NCBI GenBank assembly: GCA_964599565.1
Contig: CAZRFE010000046.1
Location: 1-18,732, forward strand
DNA length: 18,732 nt
Reading direction: 5' to 3'
From: JAJUFS01 sp964599565
GTDB lineage: Bacteria > Pseudomonadota > Gammaproteobacteria > Natronospirales > JAJUFS01
The notes under the pieces are model-generated. The model searched no databases, was not told the DNA's origin, and was given only the letters and a program-made list of their open reading frames with translations. The position numbers and the translations under genes are program-made. The stretch's first letter is position 1. Each line of letters begins with the position of its first letter. Below, piece after piece: positions 8,666 through 15,533 of the stretch.

Positions 8666-9409
8666 ATGCGATTCGTTCTTTACAACATCCGCTACGCAAC
8701 GGGCGCAAGCCGTCATTTTCATCTGCCCGTGCCGGGCGCCGGTTACCTGCGGCGCACGCATCCGAATCTCGAGCGCCTCATCCGCTTCTTCGAAGCGATC
8801 AACCCCGACATTCTCGGACTCGTGGAAGTGGACCTTGGTTCGTTTCGCACCGGCGGACGCCGCAACCAGGCGGAAACCATCGCGGTCGCGCTCGGTCACA
8901 ACGCGCATACCTATCAATGCAAGTACCATCACGATTCGCTGCACCGGTTCGTTCCCGTCCTGAACAAGCAGGGCAATGCATTCATCACGCGGCACTCGGT
9001 TCACGGCCAGCGTTTCCATTTCTTCTCGCGCGGCGTGAAACGGCTGATCATCGAGCTTGAACTCGAGAAGCTGTCCATCTTCCTCGTGCACCTGTCGCTC
9101 GGCTACCGCGACCGGCAGCGCCAGCTGAACGACCTGCAGGAACTCATTCATGCAACACCGCGCCCTGTCATCGTCGCCGGCGACTTCAACACGTTCTTCG
9201 GCGAGGCGGAGCTTTATGCATTTCTCGCGAGCACCAACCTGCTCAGTTCCAACGTGCGCTCGCAGCCGACGCATCCGAGCCATGCCCCGCGGCGCGAGCT
9301 GGATTTCATCTTCCATGACGAGCGCATCATCGTGACGCATTTCGAGATTCCGACCGTGACGTTCTCGGATCACCTGCCGCTGATCTGCGATTTCGAGATC
9401 CGCGCATAA
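8666..9409 (+). CDS. ybhP: endonuclease/exonuclease/phosphatase family protein, YbhP-like
   Basis: This 247-residue protein of the EEP superfamily (Mg-dependent phosphoester hydrolases including DNase I, ExoIII and sphingomyelinase-like enzymes) begins FVLYNIRYATG, carries the metal-binding Glu E54 (GLVEVD), the central GDFNT motif (172-176; D173 and N175), and the terminal SDHLP with D235 and H236. The start at 8666 has a GGCGAGG ribosome site; the frame extends to 8540 but would overlap clsB. No signal peptide is seen. Divergent pairing with a ClsB homologue, combined with the adjacent ybhP-ybhO arrangement in enterobacteria, suggests a conserved functional link, perhaps removing a headgroup or processing a phospholipid intermediate. 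The substrate is unknown; a DNA repair role cannot be excluded. Confidence 0.8.
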   Translation: MRFVLYNIRYATGASRHFHLPVPGAGYLRRTHPNLERLIRFFEAINPDILGLVEVDLGSFRTGGRRNQAETIAVALGHNAHTYQCKYHHDSLHRFVPVLNKQGNAFITRHSVHGQRFHFFSRGVKRLIIELELEKLSIFLVHLSLGYRDRQRQLNDLQELIHATPRPVIVAGDFNTFFGEAELYAFLASTNLLSSNVRSQPTHPSHAPRRELDFIFHDERIIVTHFEIPTVTFSDHLPLICDFEIRA

Positions 9410-9439
9410 GCAAGCGTTCTCCCCTCGCTCGCGCATCGT

Positions 9440-9448
9440 TGATAGACT
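9440..9448 (+). promoter_or_regulatory. extended -10 promoter of the membrane protein at 9487
   Basis: TGATAGACT: a TGn extension plus the TAGACT hexamer, 38 bases before the ATG. It is near-identical to elements at 5832-5840 (minus) and 13526-13534. The -35 is poor, which extended -10 promoters tolerate. Confidence 0.4.
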
Positions 9449-9486
9449 TGCCCGCAGCCGCGCGCCGTGTTTTCAAGAGGAGCGGA

Positions 9487-10200
9487 ATGTCGGACATCTT
9501 CTTCCTTGCCTTCTCCGTGCTGTTGCTGACGGTCATAGCCGTGACAGGCTGGACGATGCTTCGTCGCGCGCGGCGCGATGCGCGTTCGCGACAGGGAAAG
9601 CCGCTGCCGATGCAGCGTGTGTGGGATGAATGGCCTGCGACGACCGACCTCGACGACGCGGAACGGACGCGACGGCTGACGCTGCATGCACGCGTCGCGC
9701 CCGTCCACCGCGACGCAGTGCGGGAGGACCTGCTCCGCTTCGAGGCGCAGGCGCTGGCGGACGCCGAGCCGCTGCGCGCGATTCGTCGCGAACTCATGGA
9801 CAGCATCGATCGGCGCATGATCAACCGGGAAATCCTGGAGCTGCCGGAGGGTCTCAAGGACCGCCTGCGGGCGCAATCGGGTGATGTCATTGGGAGTGAC
9901 GCCGAAGCCGAGGCGTACCTTGCCGCGAACGAGCTGCGTCTTGAAGTCCTGCGCGACTACGCCGCCCGGCGGTTCGGCGATCGCGCGCCGCAGGACTGGT
10001 TCGATGTGTACGAGCATGCCTCGATGCTCAAGCAGCGCACCGCGCGAAACTACATCACGCGCAGCATGAGCGGTGCGCTGGACGACGAGCATGATGCGCG
10101 CCACCAGGCGATCAGCCTCGTCGACAGCCAGTTGCGCGCACACCTGCTCAAGGTTGCCCCTGGCACGCGCTTCAGCCGGCTCGCGAAGCCGGAAAAATAG
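9487..10200 (+). CDS. hypothetical protein with one N-terminal membrane segment
   Basis: I do not recognise this 237-residue protein. Residues 4-24 (FFLAFSVLLLTVIAVTGWTML) form a single membrane segment, followed by an Arg-rich stretch (RRARRDARSR) that predicts a cytoplasmic C-terminal domain by the positive-inside rule. The remainder is charged and probably largely helical, with few Gly or Pro and regularly spaced Leu and Ala. Near the end lie the segments YEHASMLKQRTARNYITRSM and ALDDEHDARHQAISLVD. There are no cysteines or recognisable catalytic motifs. The ATG at 9487 follows GAGGAG; an upstream in-frame start at 9439 would place extra residues before the membrane helix and overlap the promoter. 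It is followed by 77 bases containing the regulator's own promoter, so it appears to be a single-gene unit. Confidence 0.7.
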   Translation: MSDIFFLAFSVLLLTVIAVTGWTMLRRARRDARSRQGKPLPMQRVWDEWPATTDLDDAERTRRLTLHARVAPVHRDAVREDLLRFEAQALADAEPLRAIRRELMDSIDRRMINREILELPEGLKDRLRAQSGDVIGSDAEAEAYLAANELRLEVLRDYAARRFGDRAPQDWFDVYEHASMLKQRTARNYITRSMSGALDDEHDARHQAISLVDSQLRAHLLKVAPGTRFSRLAKPEK

Positions 10201-10218
10201 CGGTTGCGCGCGGCGCGG

Positions 10219-10248
10219 TTGCATGGGCGGAGCCTTGCCCTGTAGCAT
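10219..10248 (+). promoter_or_regulatory. promoter of the tetR-fadJ-thioesterase unit
   Basis: A possible -35, TTGCAT (10219-10224), is separated by 18 bases from TAGCAT (10243-10248). A start near 10255 would lie within the operator candidate that follows immediately. Confidence 0.4.
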
Positions 10249-10262
10249 GAAACACTTGTTTT
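10249..10262 (+). promoter_or_regulatory. PsrA-like operator candidate
   Basis: GAAAC-ACTT-GTTTT matches the Pseudomonas PsrA consensus (G/C)AAAC-N2-4-GTTT(G/C) at all but the last base. A third half-site, AAAC, follows at 10263-10266. It lies just downstream of the candidate -10 box and 15 bases before the regulator's ATG, as expected for autorepression relieved by long-chain fatty acids or acyl-CoA. Confidence 0.5.
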
Positions 10263-10277
10263 AAACGGTCCCGCATC

Positions 10278-10946
10278 ATGGAAACAACCTACGCTTCCAA
10301 CAGTCATTCCACCCGCGACCGCATTCTCGCAACGGCTGAACGCCTGTTCGCGGAAGCCGGCATCGGGGCGACGTCGTTGCGCGCCATCACGACCGCGGCC
10401 GGCGTGAACCTCGCGGCGGTCAACTACCACTTCGGGTCCAAGGACGCGCTTGTGGAGGCCGTGTATCGCCGCCATCTGGAACCATTGAACGCCGCACGCC
10501 TGCGCAATCTCGAACGACTCGAGCAATCGAGCGCCGAGCCGCCAGGCGTCGAGACGATCGTGCGCGCCTTCGTCGAGCCGCTCGTGGAGCAGGCGCGCAC
10601 GGAGGAAAGCGGCAGCGTGCTGACCCGCCTGCTCGCGCAGAGCCTGCACGAGGCCGCCGGTTACGTGGAACGCTTCTATGCGCGCGAGAACGATGCGGTG
10701 CTGCAGCGCTACCGGGATGCCATGCAGCGCGCCATCCCCGCGCTCAGTCCCGACGAGATCTGCTGGCGGCTGAATTTCATGCTGGGAACGCTGCACAACG
10801 CGTTCCTTGATGCGGGACTGCTGAAACTGCTTGCACGCGATCCGTCCGCGCCGCGTACCGAGGCGTCACCCGAGGTCACGCTCGCCCAGCTGATTCCCTT
10901 CCTGGTCGCAGGCCTCACGGCGCCGGGGCAGCGCGAAGCGATCTGA
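10278..10946 (+). CDS. TetR/AcrR-family regulator, PsrA-like
   Basis: This 222-residue protein has an N-terminal TetR helix-turn-helix (about residues 12-58; the recognition region reads ITTAAGVNLAAVNYHFGSKDAL, strongly like Pseudomonas PsrA), then an all-helical ligand domain ending AQLIPFLVAGL, also PsrA-like. PsrA represses fatty acid degradation genes and is released by long-chain fatty acids. Here it is the first gene of a probable three-gene unit: the hydratase/dehydrogenase begins 37 bases after its stop. A PsrA-like operator lies just upstream. No clear Shine-Dalgarno precedes the ATG (upstream is GGTCCCGCATC), but an internal start would cut into the DNA-binding domain. The family is certain; effector identity and PsrA orthology are inferred. 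I leave the symbol blank because many TetR paralogues share this N-terminus. Confidence 0.85.
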   Translation: METTYASNSHSTRDRILATAERLFAEAGIGATSLRAITTAAGVNLAAVNYHFGSKDALVEAVYRRHLEPLNAARLRNLERLEQSSAEPPGVETIVRAFVEPLVEQARTEESGSVLTRLLAQSLHEAAGYVERFYARENDAVLQRYRDAMQRAIPALSPDEICWRLNFMLGTLHNAFLDAGLLKLLARDPSAPRTEASPEVTLAQLIPFLVAGLTAPGQREAI

Positions 10947-10983
10947 CCCGAACCTTCAGAACAGGCACTTCAAAGGAAACGAC

Positions 10984-13038
10984 ATGACACAGAACGGCGC
11001 TGATCACGGCTCGGCCGGCAACTGGCAGCTGACACGCGACAGCAACGGAATCGCCTGGCTGGTCTTCGACAAGCCGGGCGCAAGCACGAATGTCCTCTCC
11101 GGCCACGTCATGGTCGAACTCGAGGAGCGCATCAAGGAACTGGAACTGCGTCTCCCGAAGGCGGTGATCGTCAAGTCCGCGAAAGCCAGCGGTTTCATTG
11201 CCGGCGCCGACATCAAGGAATTCACGGTTCTCGAAACGCCGGCACAGGCCTTCGATCTCATCCGCCGCGGCCAGCAGGTGCTGGATCGCCTTGACCGGCT
11301 GCCCTGCCCGGTCGTTGCGGCCGTGCACGGTTTCGCGCTTGGCGGCGGTCTCGAACTCGCACTTGCCTGCGATTACATCGTCGCGGCGGACGATCCGCGC
11401 ACCAGCCTCGGGCTGCCCGAGGTGAATCTCGGCATCCATCCCGGTTTCGGCGGCACGGTGCGTTCCGTGCAGAAGATCGGCGTCGTCGCGGCGATGGAGA
11501 TGATGCTGACCGGCCGGCCGTTCAATGTGAAGAAGGCAAAGGCAACCGGCCTGATCGACCGGGCCGTATCCGCGGACCAGCTCGATGACGCCGCAGTGCG
11601 CCTTGCACTCAATCCGCCCGGAAAGCGCCAGCCGCCGCTGCCGCAGCGCCTGCTCAACCTGCCCGGTGTGCGGCATGCATTCAGCAAGGTGCTGGAGAAG
11701 CAGGTTGCGGCGAAAGCGCGCAGGGATCACTACCCTGCGCCCTACGCGATCATCGACCTGTGGAAGGAGCACATCGGCAATCCGCAGCAGATGTATCTCG
11801 CCGAGGCGCATTCCATCGCCAGGCTGATGGTCGGCGACACGTCCCGCAATCTCGTGCGCGTATTCCTTCTGCAGGACCGGCTCAAGAGTCTCGGCAACAA
11901 GAAGAATTTCGACCTCAAGCACGTGCATGTCGTGGGCGCCGGCACGATGGGCGGCGACATCGCGGCGTGGTGCGTCTACAAGGGTTTCGACGTGACGCTG
12001 CAGGATCGTGAACTCGAGTACATCGACCCGGCGATGAAGCGCGCGCGCAAGCTGTTCGAGAAGAAATTCAAGGGCAATGAGGCAAAGGTCGCGGAAGCCT
12101 GGAATCGCCTGAAGGCGGACGTGGCGGGCGATGGCGCGAAGCACGCAGATCTCGTGATCGAAGCGATCTTCGAGAACACCGAGGCAAAGCAGAGCCTCTA
12201 CCGGGAACTGAAGAAGAAGATGAAGCCGGACGCCGTGCTCGCGACGAACACGTCGAGCATCCGGCTCGAGGAGCTTGCCACCGCGCTCGACAATCCGAAC
12301 CACCTCGTCGGCCTGCATTTCTTCAACCCGGTGGCGCAGATGCCGCTGATCGAGGTGATTCATTCGAAGGACACCGACCAGGACGTGATGAACAAGGCGC
12401 TGGCCTTTGCCCGCCATGTCGATCGCCTGCCGGTGCCCTGCAAGTCGTCGCCGGGCTTTCTCGTCAACCGCATTCTCATGCCCTACCTCATGGAAGCCAT
12501 GCTGCTTTCCGAGGAAGGCGTCGCCGCGGAAGCCATCGACCGCGCCGCGAAGAACTTCGGCATGCCGATGGGGCCCGTGGAGCTCGCGGATACGGTCGGC
12601 CTCGATGTCTGCCTGTCCGTTGCACGGATCCTCGGCAAGGAGTTCGGTCATGCCGTGCCGAAACGGCTGGAAGACATGGTCGCCGCGAAGAAACTCGGCA
12701 AGAAGACCGGTGAAGGCTTCTATCGCTATGACGCGGAAGGCAAGCCACAGAAGGATGCAGGTCGCGCGCATGGCGGCCCTGCCGACCTCCAGGACCGTCT
12801 CATCTTCCCGATGCTCAATGAGGCCGTGGCCTGCCTGCGCGAGGAAGTCGTGGCTGACGCGGACCTGCTTGATGCGGGCGTGATCTTCGGTACCGGCTTT
12901 GCGCCGTTCCGCGGCGGCCCGGCGAACTTCATTCGCAGCCAGGGCGTGGAGCGCATGCGTGAGCGCCTGCAGGCGCTGCATGCGCGCTACGGCGACCGTT
13001 TCAAGCCGGATGCCGGCTGGAACAACCTCACCCTCTGA
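10984..13038 (+). CDS. fadJ: bifunctional enoyl-CoA hydratase / 3-hydroxyacyl-CoA dehydrogenase
   Basis: This 684-residue trifunctional-type alpha subunit performs steps two and three of beta-oxidation. The N-terminal crotonase domain carries the oxyanion-loop SGFIAGADIKEF and both catalytic glutamates: E124 (GGGLELALACD) and E146 (PEVNLGIHPGFGGT). The NAD-binding domain has GAGTMG at 318-323 and the catalytic H445 in HFFNP; the C-terminal domain has SPGFLVNRIL and a repeated helical module near the end. The length is nearer to FadJ (about 714) than to larger FadB proteins. A clear AAAGGAAAC ribosome site precedes the ATG. There is no adjacent thiolase gene (fadA/fadI), so the partner must be encoded elsewhere; a thioesterase follows instead. 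It is likely repressed by the upstream PsrA-like regulator. FadB versus FadJ naming is uncertain. Confidence 0.9.
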   Translation: MTQNGADHGSAGNWQLTRDSNGIAWLVFDKPGASTNVLSGHVMVELEERIKELELRLPKAVIVKSAKASGFIAGADIKEFTVLETPAQAFDLIRRGQQVLDRLDRLPCPVVAAVHGFALGGGLELALACDYIVAADDPRTSLGLPEVNLGIHPGFGGTVRSVQKIGVVAAMEMMLTGRPFNVKKAKATGLIDRAVSADQLDDAAVRLALNPPGKRQPPLPQRLLNLPGVRHAFSKVLEKQVAAKARRDHYPAPYAIIDLWKEHIGNPQQMYLAEAHSIARLMVGDTSRNLVRVFLLQDRLKSLGNKKNFDLKHVHVVGAGTMGGDIAAWCVYKGFDVTLQDRELEYIDPAMKRARKLFEKKFKGNEAKVAEAWNRLKADVAGDGAKHADLVIEAIFENTEAKQSLYRELKKKMKPDAVLATNTSSIRLEELATALDNPNHLVGLHFFNPVAQMPLIEVIHSKDTDQDVMNKALAFARHVDRLPVPCKSSPGFLVNRILMPYLMEAMLLSEEGVAAEAIDRAAKNFGMPMGPVELADTVGLDVCLSVARILGKEFGHAVPKRLEDMVAAKKLGKKTGEGFYRYDAEGKPQKDAGRAHGGPADLQDRLIFPMLNEAVACLREEVVADADLLDAGVIFGTGFAPFRGGPANFIRSQGVERMRERLQALHARYGDRFKPDAGWNNLTL

Positions 13039-13058
13039 CCGGCAGGAAGGAACAGGAC

Positions 13059-13457
13059 GTGTATCGCGAAACACCACCGGACGACCAGGAAGCCACCGTC
13101 CGCACCATGGCCATGCCCGCAGACACCAACGGCCTTGGCGACATCTTCGGCGGCTGGCTGATGTCGCACGCCGACATCGCCGGCGCCGTGCTCGCCTATC
13201 GCCGCGCGCGCGGGCGCGTGGTGACGGTCGCGGTCAATGAGTTCACATTCCTGCGACCGGTGTTCGTGGGCGACGTGGTGAGCTTCTACACGGATGTGAA
13301 TCGCGTCGGCAACACATCGATCAGCGTGGATATCACGATGTTCTCGATGCGCAACACCGACGGTCGCGAGGAACAGGTGCGGGTCGCAACCGGCCGGATC
13401 ACCTATGTCCACATCGGCGCGGATCGCATGCCGCGCAAGGTCCCCGCCTCGTCGTGA
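13059..13457 (+). CDS. yciA: acyl-CoA thioesterase, YciA-like hotdog fold
   Basis: This 132-residue protein hydrolyses acyl-CoA to free acid and CoA. It matches the YciA family: AMPADTNGLGDIFGGWLMSHAD (residues 18-39, with D39 aligned to the catalytic Asp of Haemophilus YciA), then GRVVTVAVNEFTFLRPVFVGD and FSMRN. The GTG start at 13059 follows the purine-rich GGAAGGAACAGG and gives the expected N-terminus; there is no upstream ATG in frame. It begins 20 bases after the fadJ stop, so the two are surely co-transcribed. In this context it may relieve CoA sequestration or adjust acyl-CoA pools sensed by the regulator. The substrate range of YciA is broad, so chain-length preference cannot be inferred. 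Confidence 0.85.
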   Translation: MYRETPPDDQEATVRTMAMPADTNGLGDIFGGWLMSHADIAGAVLAYRRARGRVVTVAVNEFTFLRPVFVGDVVSFYTDVNRVGNTSISVDITMFSMRNTDGREEQVRVATGRITYVHIGADRMPRKVPASS

Positions 13458-13501
13458 CCTTGCGTCGGCGGTGCTCGGGAAATCCGTCGCCCCATTCCCC
13501 G

Positions 13502-13519
13502 ATCCGGCGGCAGCCGGAT
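13502..13519 (+). repeat. perfect 7-base inverted repeat between the thioesterase and cNMP-rhodanese genes
   Basis: ATCCGGC-GGCA-GCCGGAT folds as a 7-bp stem with a 4-base loop, 44 bases after the thioesterase stop and seven bases before the extended -10 of the next gene. No T tract follows on either strand, so it is at best a weak terminator. Its place in the -35 region also suits an operator. Confidence 0.5.
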
Positions 13520-13525
13520 GCCTTG

Positions 13526-13534
13526 TGGTAGACT
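13526..13534 (+). promoter_or_regulatory. extended -10 promoter of the cNMP-rhodanese gene
   Basis: TGGTAGACT is the third TGRTAGACY element in the window. A start near 13541 would give a 65-base leader that opens with the hairpin at 13538-13556. Confidence 0.4.
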
Positions 13535-13537
13535 TGT

Positions 13538-13556
13538 GCGGTGCCGGGAGCACCGC
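13538..13556 (+). repeat. hairpin at the predicted 5' end of the cNMP-rhodanese mRNA
   Basis: GCGGTGC-CGGGA-GCACCGC gives a perfect 7-bp, GC-rich stem with a 5-base loop, starting within a few bases of the predicted transcript start. A 5'-terminal hairpin typically protects against RNA decay; it could also be a protein site. Confidence 0.4.
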
Positions 13557-13605
13557 CGACGCAAAGCATTGCAAACAGGACAGACATCACCACGGGCGAT
13601 CCAGC

Positions 13606-14643
13606 ATGTCGAAGAACGTAGACCGCGAGTTGCTCAAGACCTTTACCCCGCTGAGCGGACTGAAGCCTGAAAACCAGGCGGAAATCGCCAGCAAGACCAT
13701 CATCCAGGAACTCGGCGCCGGCCGTTACATCTTCAAGGAAGGTGACAACGACAAGCGCACGATCTACGTGCTTTCGGGCGAACTCGAACTGCGCCAGGGC
13801 GACAAGGTGGTGCGCGTCGTCAAGGGAGGCGCGCCGGACTCGAAGCATCCGCTGGCACCGCAGACACCGCGCCACGTCAGTGCACGTGCGAAGACGGACA
13901 TCGAGTTCATCGCCGTCGATTCGGACCTGCTCGACATCATGCTCACGTGGGACCAGACCGGTTCCTTCGAGGTCGGCGAGCTGCATGCCGAGGAAGACAC
14001 CGGCGACGACTGGATGGCGGCCATCCTGCAGACCAAGGCATTCCACAAGATTCCGCCTGCCAACATCCAGGCGATGTTCATGCGCATGCAGCCGGTCAAC
14101 AAGCAGGCCGGTGAAACCGTCATCAAGCAGGGCGAGGACGGCGACTACTTCTACATCATCACGCAGGGCAAATGCGTGGTGACACGCGAGACGCCCACCA
14201 ACAAGGCCGGCATCAGGCTTGCCGAACTGGGTGTCGGCGATTCGTTCGGCGAGGAAGCGCTGATTTCCGATGCCAAGCGCAATGCCACGATCACGATGAA
14301 GACCGATGGCCAGCTGATGCGTCTCGGCAAGGACGACTTCAAGACCCTGCTGAACGAACCGATGCTGAACTGGGTCGATCTGGAAAAGGCAAGGCAGCTC
14401 GTCGCGAACGGCGGCCAGTGGCTGGACGTGCGGCTGCCGAGTGAATACGAGAACGCTCATCCTGAGGGTGCGATCAACCTGCCGCTTTACTTCGTGCGGC
14501 TGAAGATGAACACGCTGGACCCGAAGAAGACCTATGTCGCCTTCTGCGATACGGGACGGCGCTCGTCGGCCGCTGCATACATTCTCGCCGAGCGCGGCTT
14601 CACCGTCGCCGTGCTGAAAGGCGGCATGCAGAGCAACGCCTGA
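13606..14643 (+). CDS. tandem cyclic-nucleotide-binding domains fused to rhodanese
   Basis: This 345-residue soluble protein has three domains. A first CNB-like barrel (about 15-110) contains IFKEGDNDKRTIYVLSGELEL but lacks an obvious phosphate-binding cassette. A second (about 140-255) has IKQGEDGDYFYIITQGK and FGEEALISDAKRNAT (F214 to T228), a fairly canonical cassette with E216/E217 and R225 to grip a cyclic nucleotide. The C-terminal rhodanese (about 262-345) has WLDVRLPSEYENAHPEGAINLP and the catalytic-loop C314 in CDTGRRSSAA. There is no DNA-binding domain, so this is not a CRP-type regulator; it probably links cyclic nucleotide or another ligand to sulfur transfer or redox sensing. The start at 13606 is preceded by a weak ribosome site. 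It is single-gene, flanked by its own promoter and the terminator at 14662. Biological role unknown. Confidence 0.85.
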   Translation: MSKNVDRELLKTFTPLSGLKPENQAEIASKTIIQELGAGRYIFKEGDNDKRTIYVLSGELELRQGDKVVRVVKGGAPDSKHPLAPQTPRHVSARAKTDIEFIAVDSDLLDIMLTWDQTGSFEVGELHAEEDTGDDWMAAILQTKAFHKIPPANIQAMFMRMQPVNKQAGETVIKQGEDGDYFYIITQGKCVVTRETPTNKAGIRLAELGVGDSFGEEALISDAKRNATITMKTDGQLMRLGKDDFKTLLNEPMLNWVDLEKARQLVANGGQWLDVRLPSEYENAHPEGAINLPLYFVRLKMNTLDPKKTYVAFCDTGRRSSAAAYILAERGFTVAVLKGGMQSNA

Positions 14644-14661
14644 AAGATCGCACCGGAAACG

Positions 14662-14690
14662 AAAAAGCGCCGAAAGGCGCTTTTTTTTTT
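14662..14690 (+). terminator. bidirectional intrinsic terminator
   Basis: A 10-pair stem, AAAAAGCGCC with GGCGCTTTTT, closes a GAAA tetraloop (14672-14675) and ends in ten T residues. The A tract on the left arm makes the opposite strand a terminator too, so it serves both the cNMP-rhodanese gene (19 bases after its stop) and tatD, whose stop is at 14696 on the minus strand. Confidence 0.95.
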
Positions 14691-14695
14691 GCTGG

Positions 14696-15478
14696 TCAGG
14701 TCTTCGCTGCCGCTCGAAACAGCCGGAAGAAATTCCCGGTCGTGGCGCGTGCAAGTTCCTCGAACGCCATGCCCCGCTCCTTCGCAACGAACTCCGCAAC
14801 ATGACGCACGTAGGCAGGCTCGTTTTCCTTGCCGCGCATCGGAACGGGTGCGAGATAGGGAGAGTCCGTTTCCACGAGCAGCCGGTCCAGCGGAACGCGG
14901 CGCGCGACGTCGCGCAGTGCATCCGCATTGCGAAACGTCACGATACCCGACAGCGAAATGCAGAAACCAAGTTCCATCGCGGCTTCCGCCATTTCCCACG
15001 ATTCGGTGAAACAGTGCAGTACGCCGCCGCAGGACGTCGCGCCCTCTTCGCGCAGAATGCGCAGCGTGTCGTCGCGCGCATCGCGCGTATGCACGATCAG
15101 CGGCTTGTCCAGTTTCACCGCCGCGCGCACATGGCGGCGGAAACGTTCCTGCTGCACGTTGCGCGAAACGGTGTCGTAGAAGTAATCGAGACCGGTCTCG
15201 CCGATCGCGACAACCTGGCGTGACGATGCTGCGCGCTCGATGTCTTGCTGTCCGGGTTCGGATGCGGGCTGTGCGGATGGATGCAGGCCCGCGGAGGCGA
15301 AAATGTTGTCGCGTCCGTTGATGAGCGCGAGCATCGCCGGCAGCGTTTCGAGATCCACGCTCACGCAAAGCAGGTGCGAGACGCCGTTCCCGGCCGCAGC
15401 CGCAAGAACGCCGTCAAGTCCCGCGCCCTGTTTCACGGATGCGAGCATGTCGAGATGGCAGTGGGAATCAACCAGCAT
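14696..15478 (-). CDS. tatD: TatD-family metal-dependent DNase
   Basis: This 260-residue cytoplasmic TIM-barrel hydrolase has the family's full set of metal ligands: H6 and H8 (DSHCHLD), the Glu in IGETGLDY, the His in VHTRDA, the His in LHCFT, and the Asp in ETDSPYLAP. TatD proteins are 3'-5' exonucleases implicated in DNA repair and oxidative-damage tolerance; this copy, next to pilZ-holB, corresponds to the YcfH/TatD subgroup of the standard holB neighbourhood. The start at 15478 gives the canonical MLVDSHCHLD; the upstream frame is open but runs back through pilZ. No clear Shine-Dalgarno is present, and the gene follows pilZ by 53 bases that hold a strong hairpin. Terminated at 14662-14690. 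Confidence 0.93.
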   Translation of the reverse strand: MLVDSHCHLDMLASVKQGAGLDGVLAAAAGNGVSHLLCVSVDLETLPAMLALINGRDNIFASAGLHPSAQPASEPGQQDIERAASSRQVVAIGETGLDYFYDTVSRNVQQERFRRHVRAAVKLDKPLIVHTRDARDDTLRILREEGATSCGGVLHCFTESWEMAEAAMELGFCISLSGIVTFRNADALRDVARRVPLDRLLVETDSPYLAPVPMRGKENEPAYVRHVAEFVAKERGMAFEELARATTGNFFRLFRAAAKT

Positions 15479-15514
15479 GGAGCGCCAGGAAAATGGTGTG
15501 ACCGATGAATGTGC

Positions 15515-15533
15515 AACGCCGCTGCGCGGCGTT
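15515..15533 (-). repeat. GC-rich hairpin at the pilZ stop codon
   Basis: AACGCCGC-TGC-GCGGCGTT is a perfect 8-bp stem with a 3-base loop, and one arm includes two bases of the pilZ TAA (15532-15534). It lies between pilZ and tatD. No U tract follows on the minus strand (TTGCACATTC), so partial termination or processing is more likely than full termination. Confidence 0.55.

Noticed and set aside
10915..13077. 720-residue open frame on the minus strand opposite fadJ
   Set aside because: It lies wholly antisense to a gene with complete hydratase and dehydrogenase motifs, its translation shows no recognisable domain, and long antisense frames are expected in GC-rich DNA.
13502..13519. Intrinsic terminator for the tetR-fadJ-thioesterase unit
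   Set aside because: The stem is perfect but short and lacks a T tract in both directions; I list it as an inverted repeat only.
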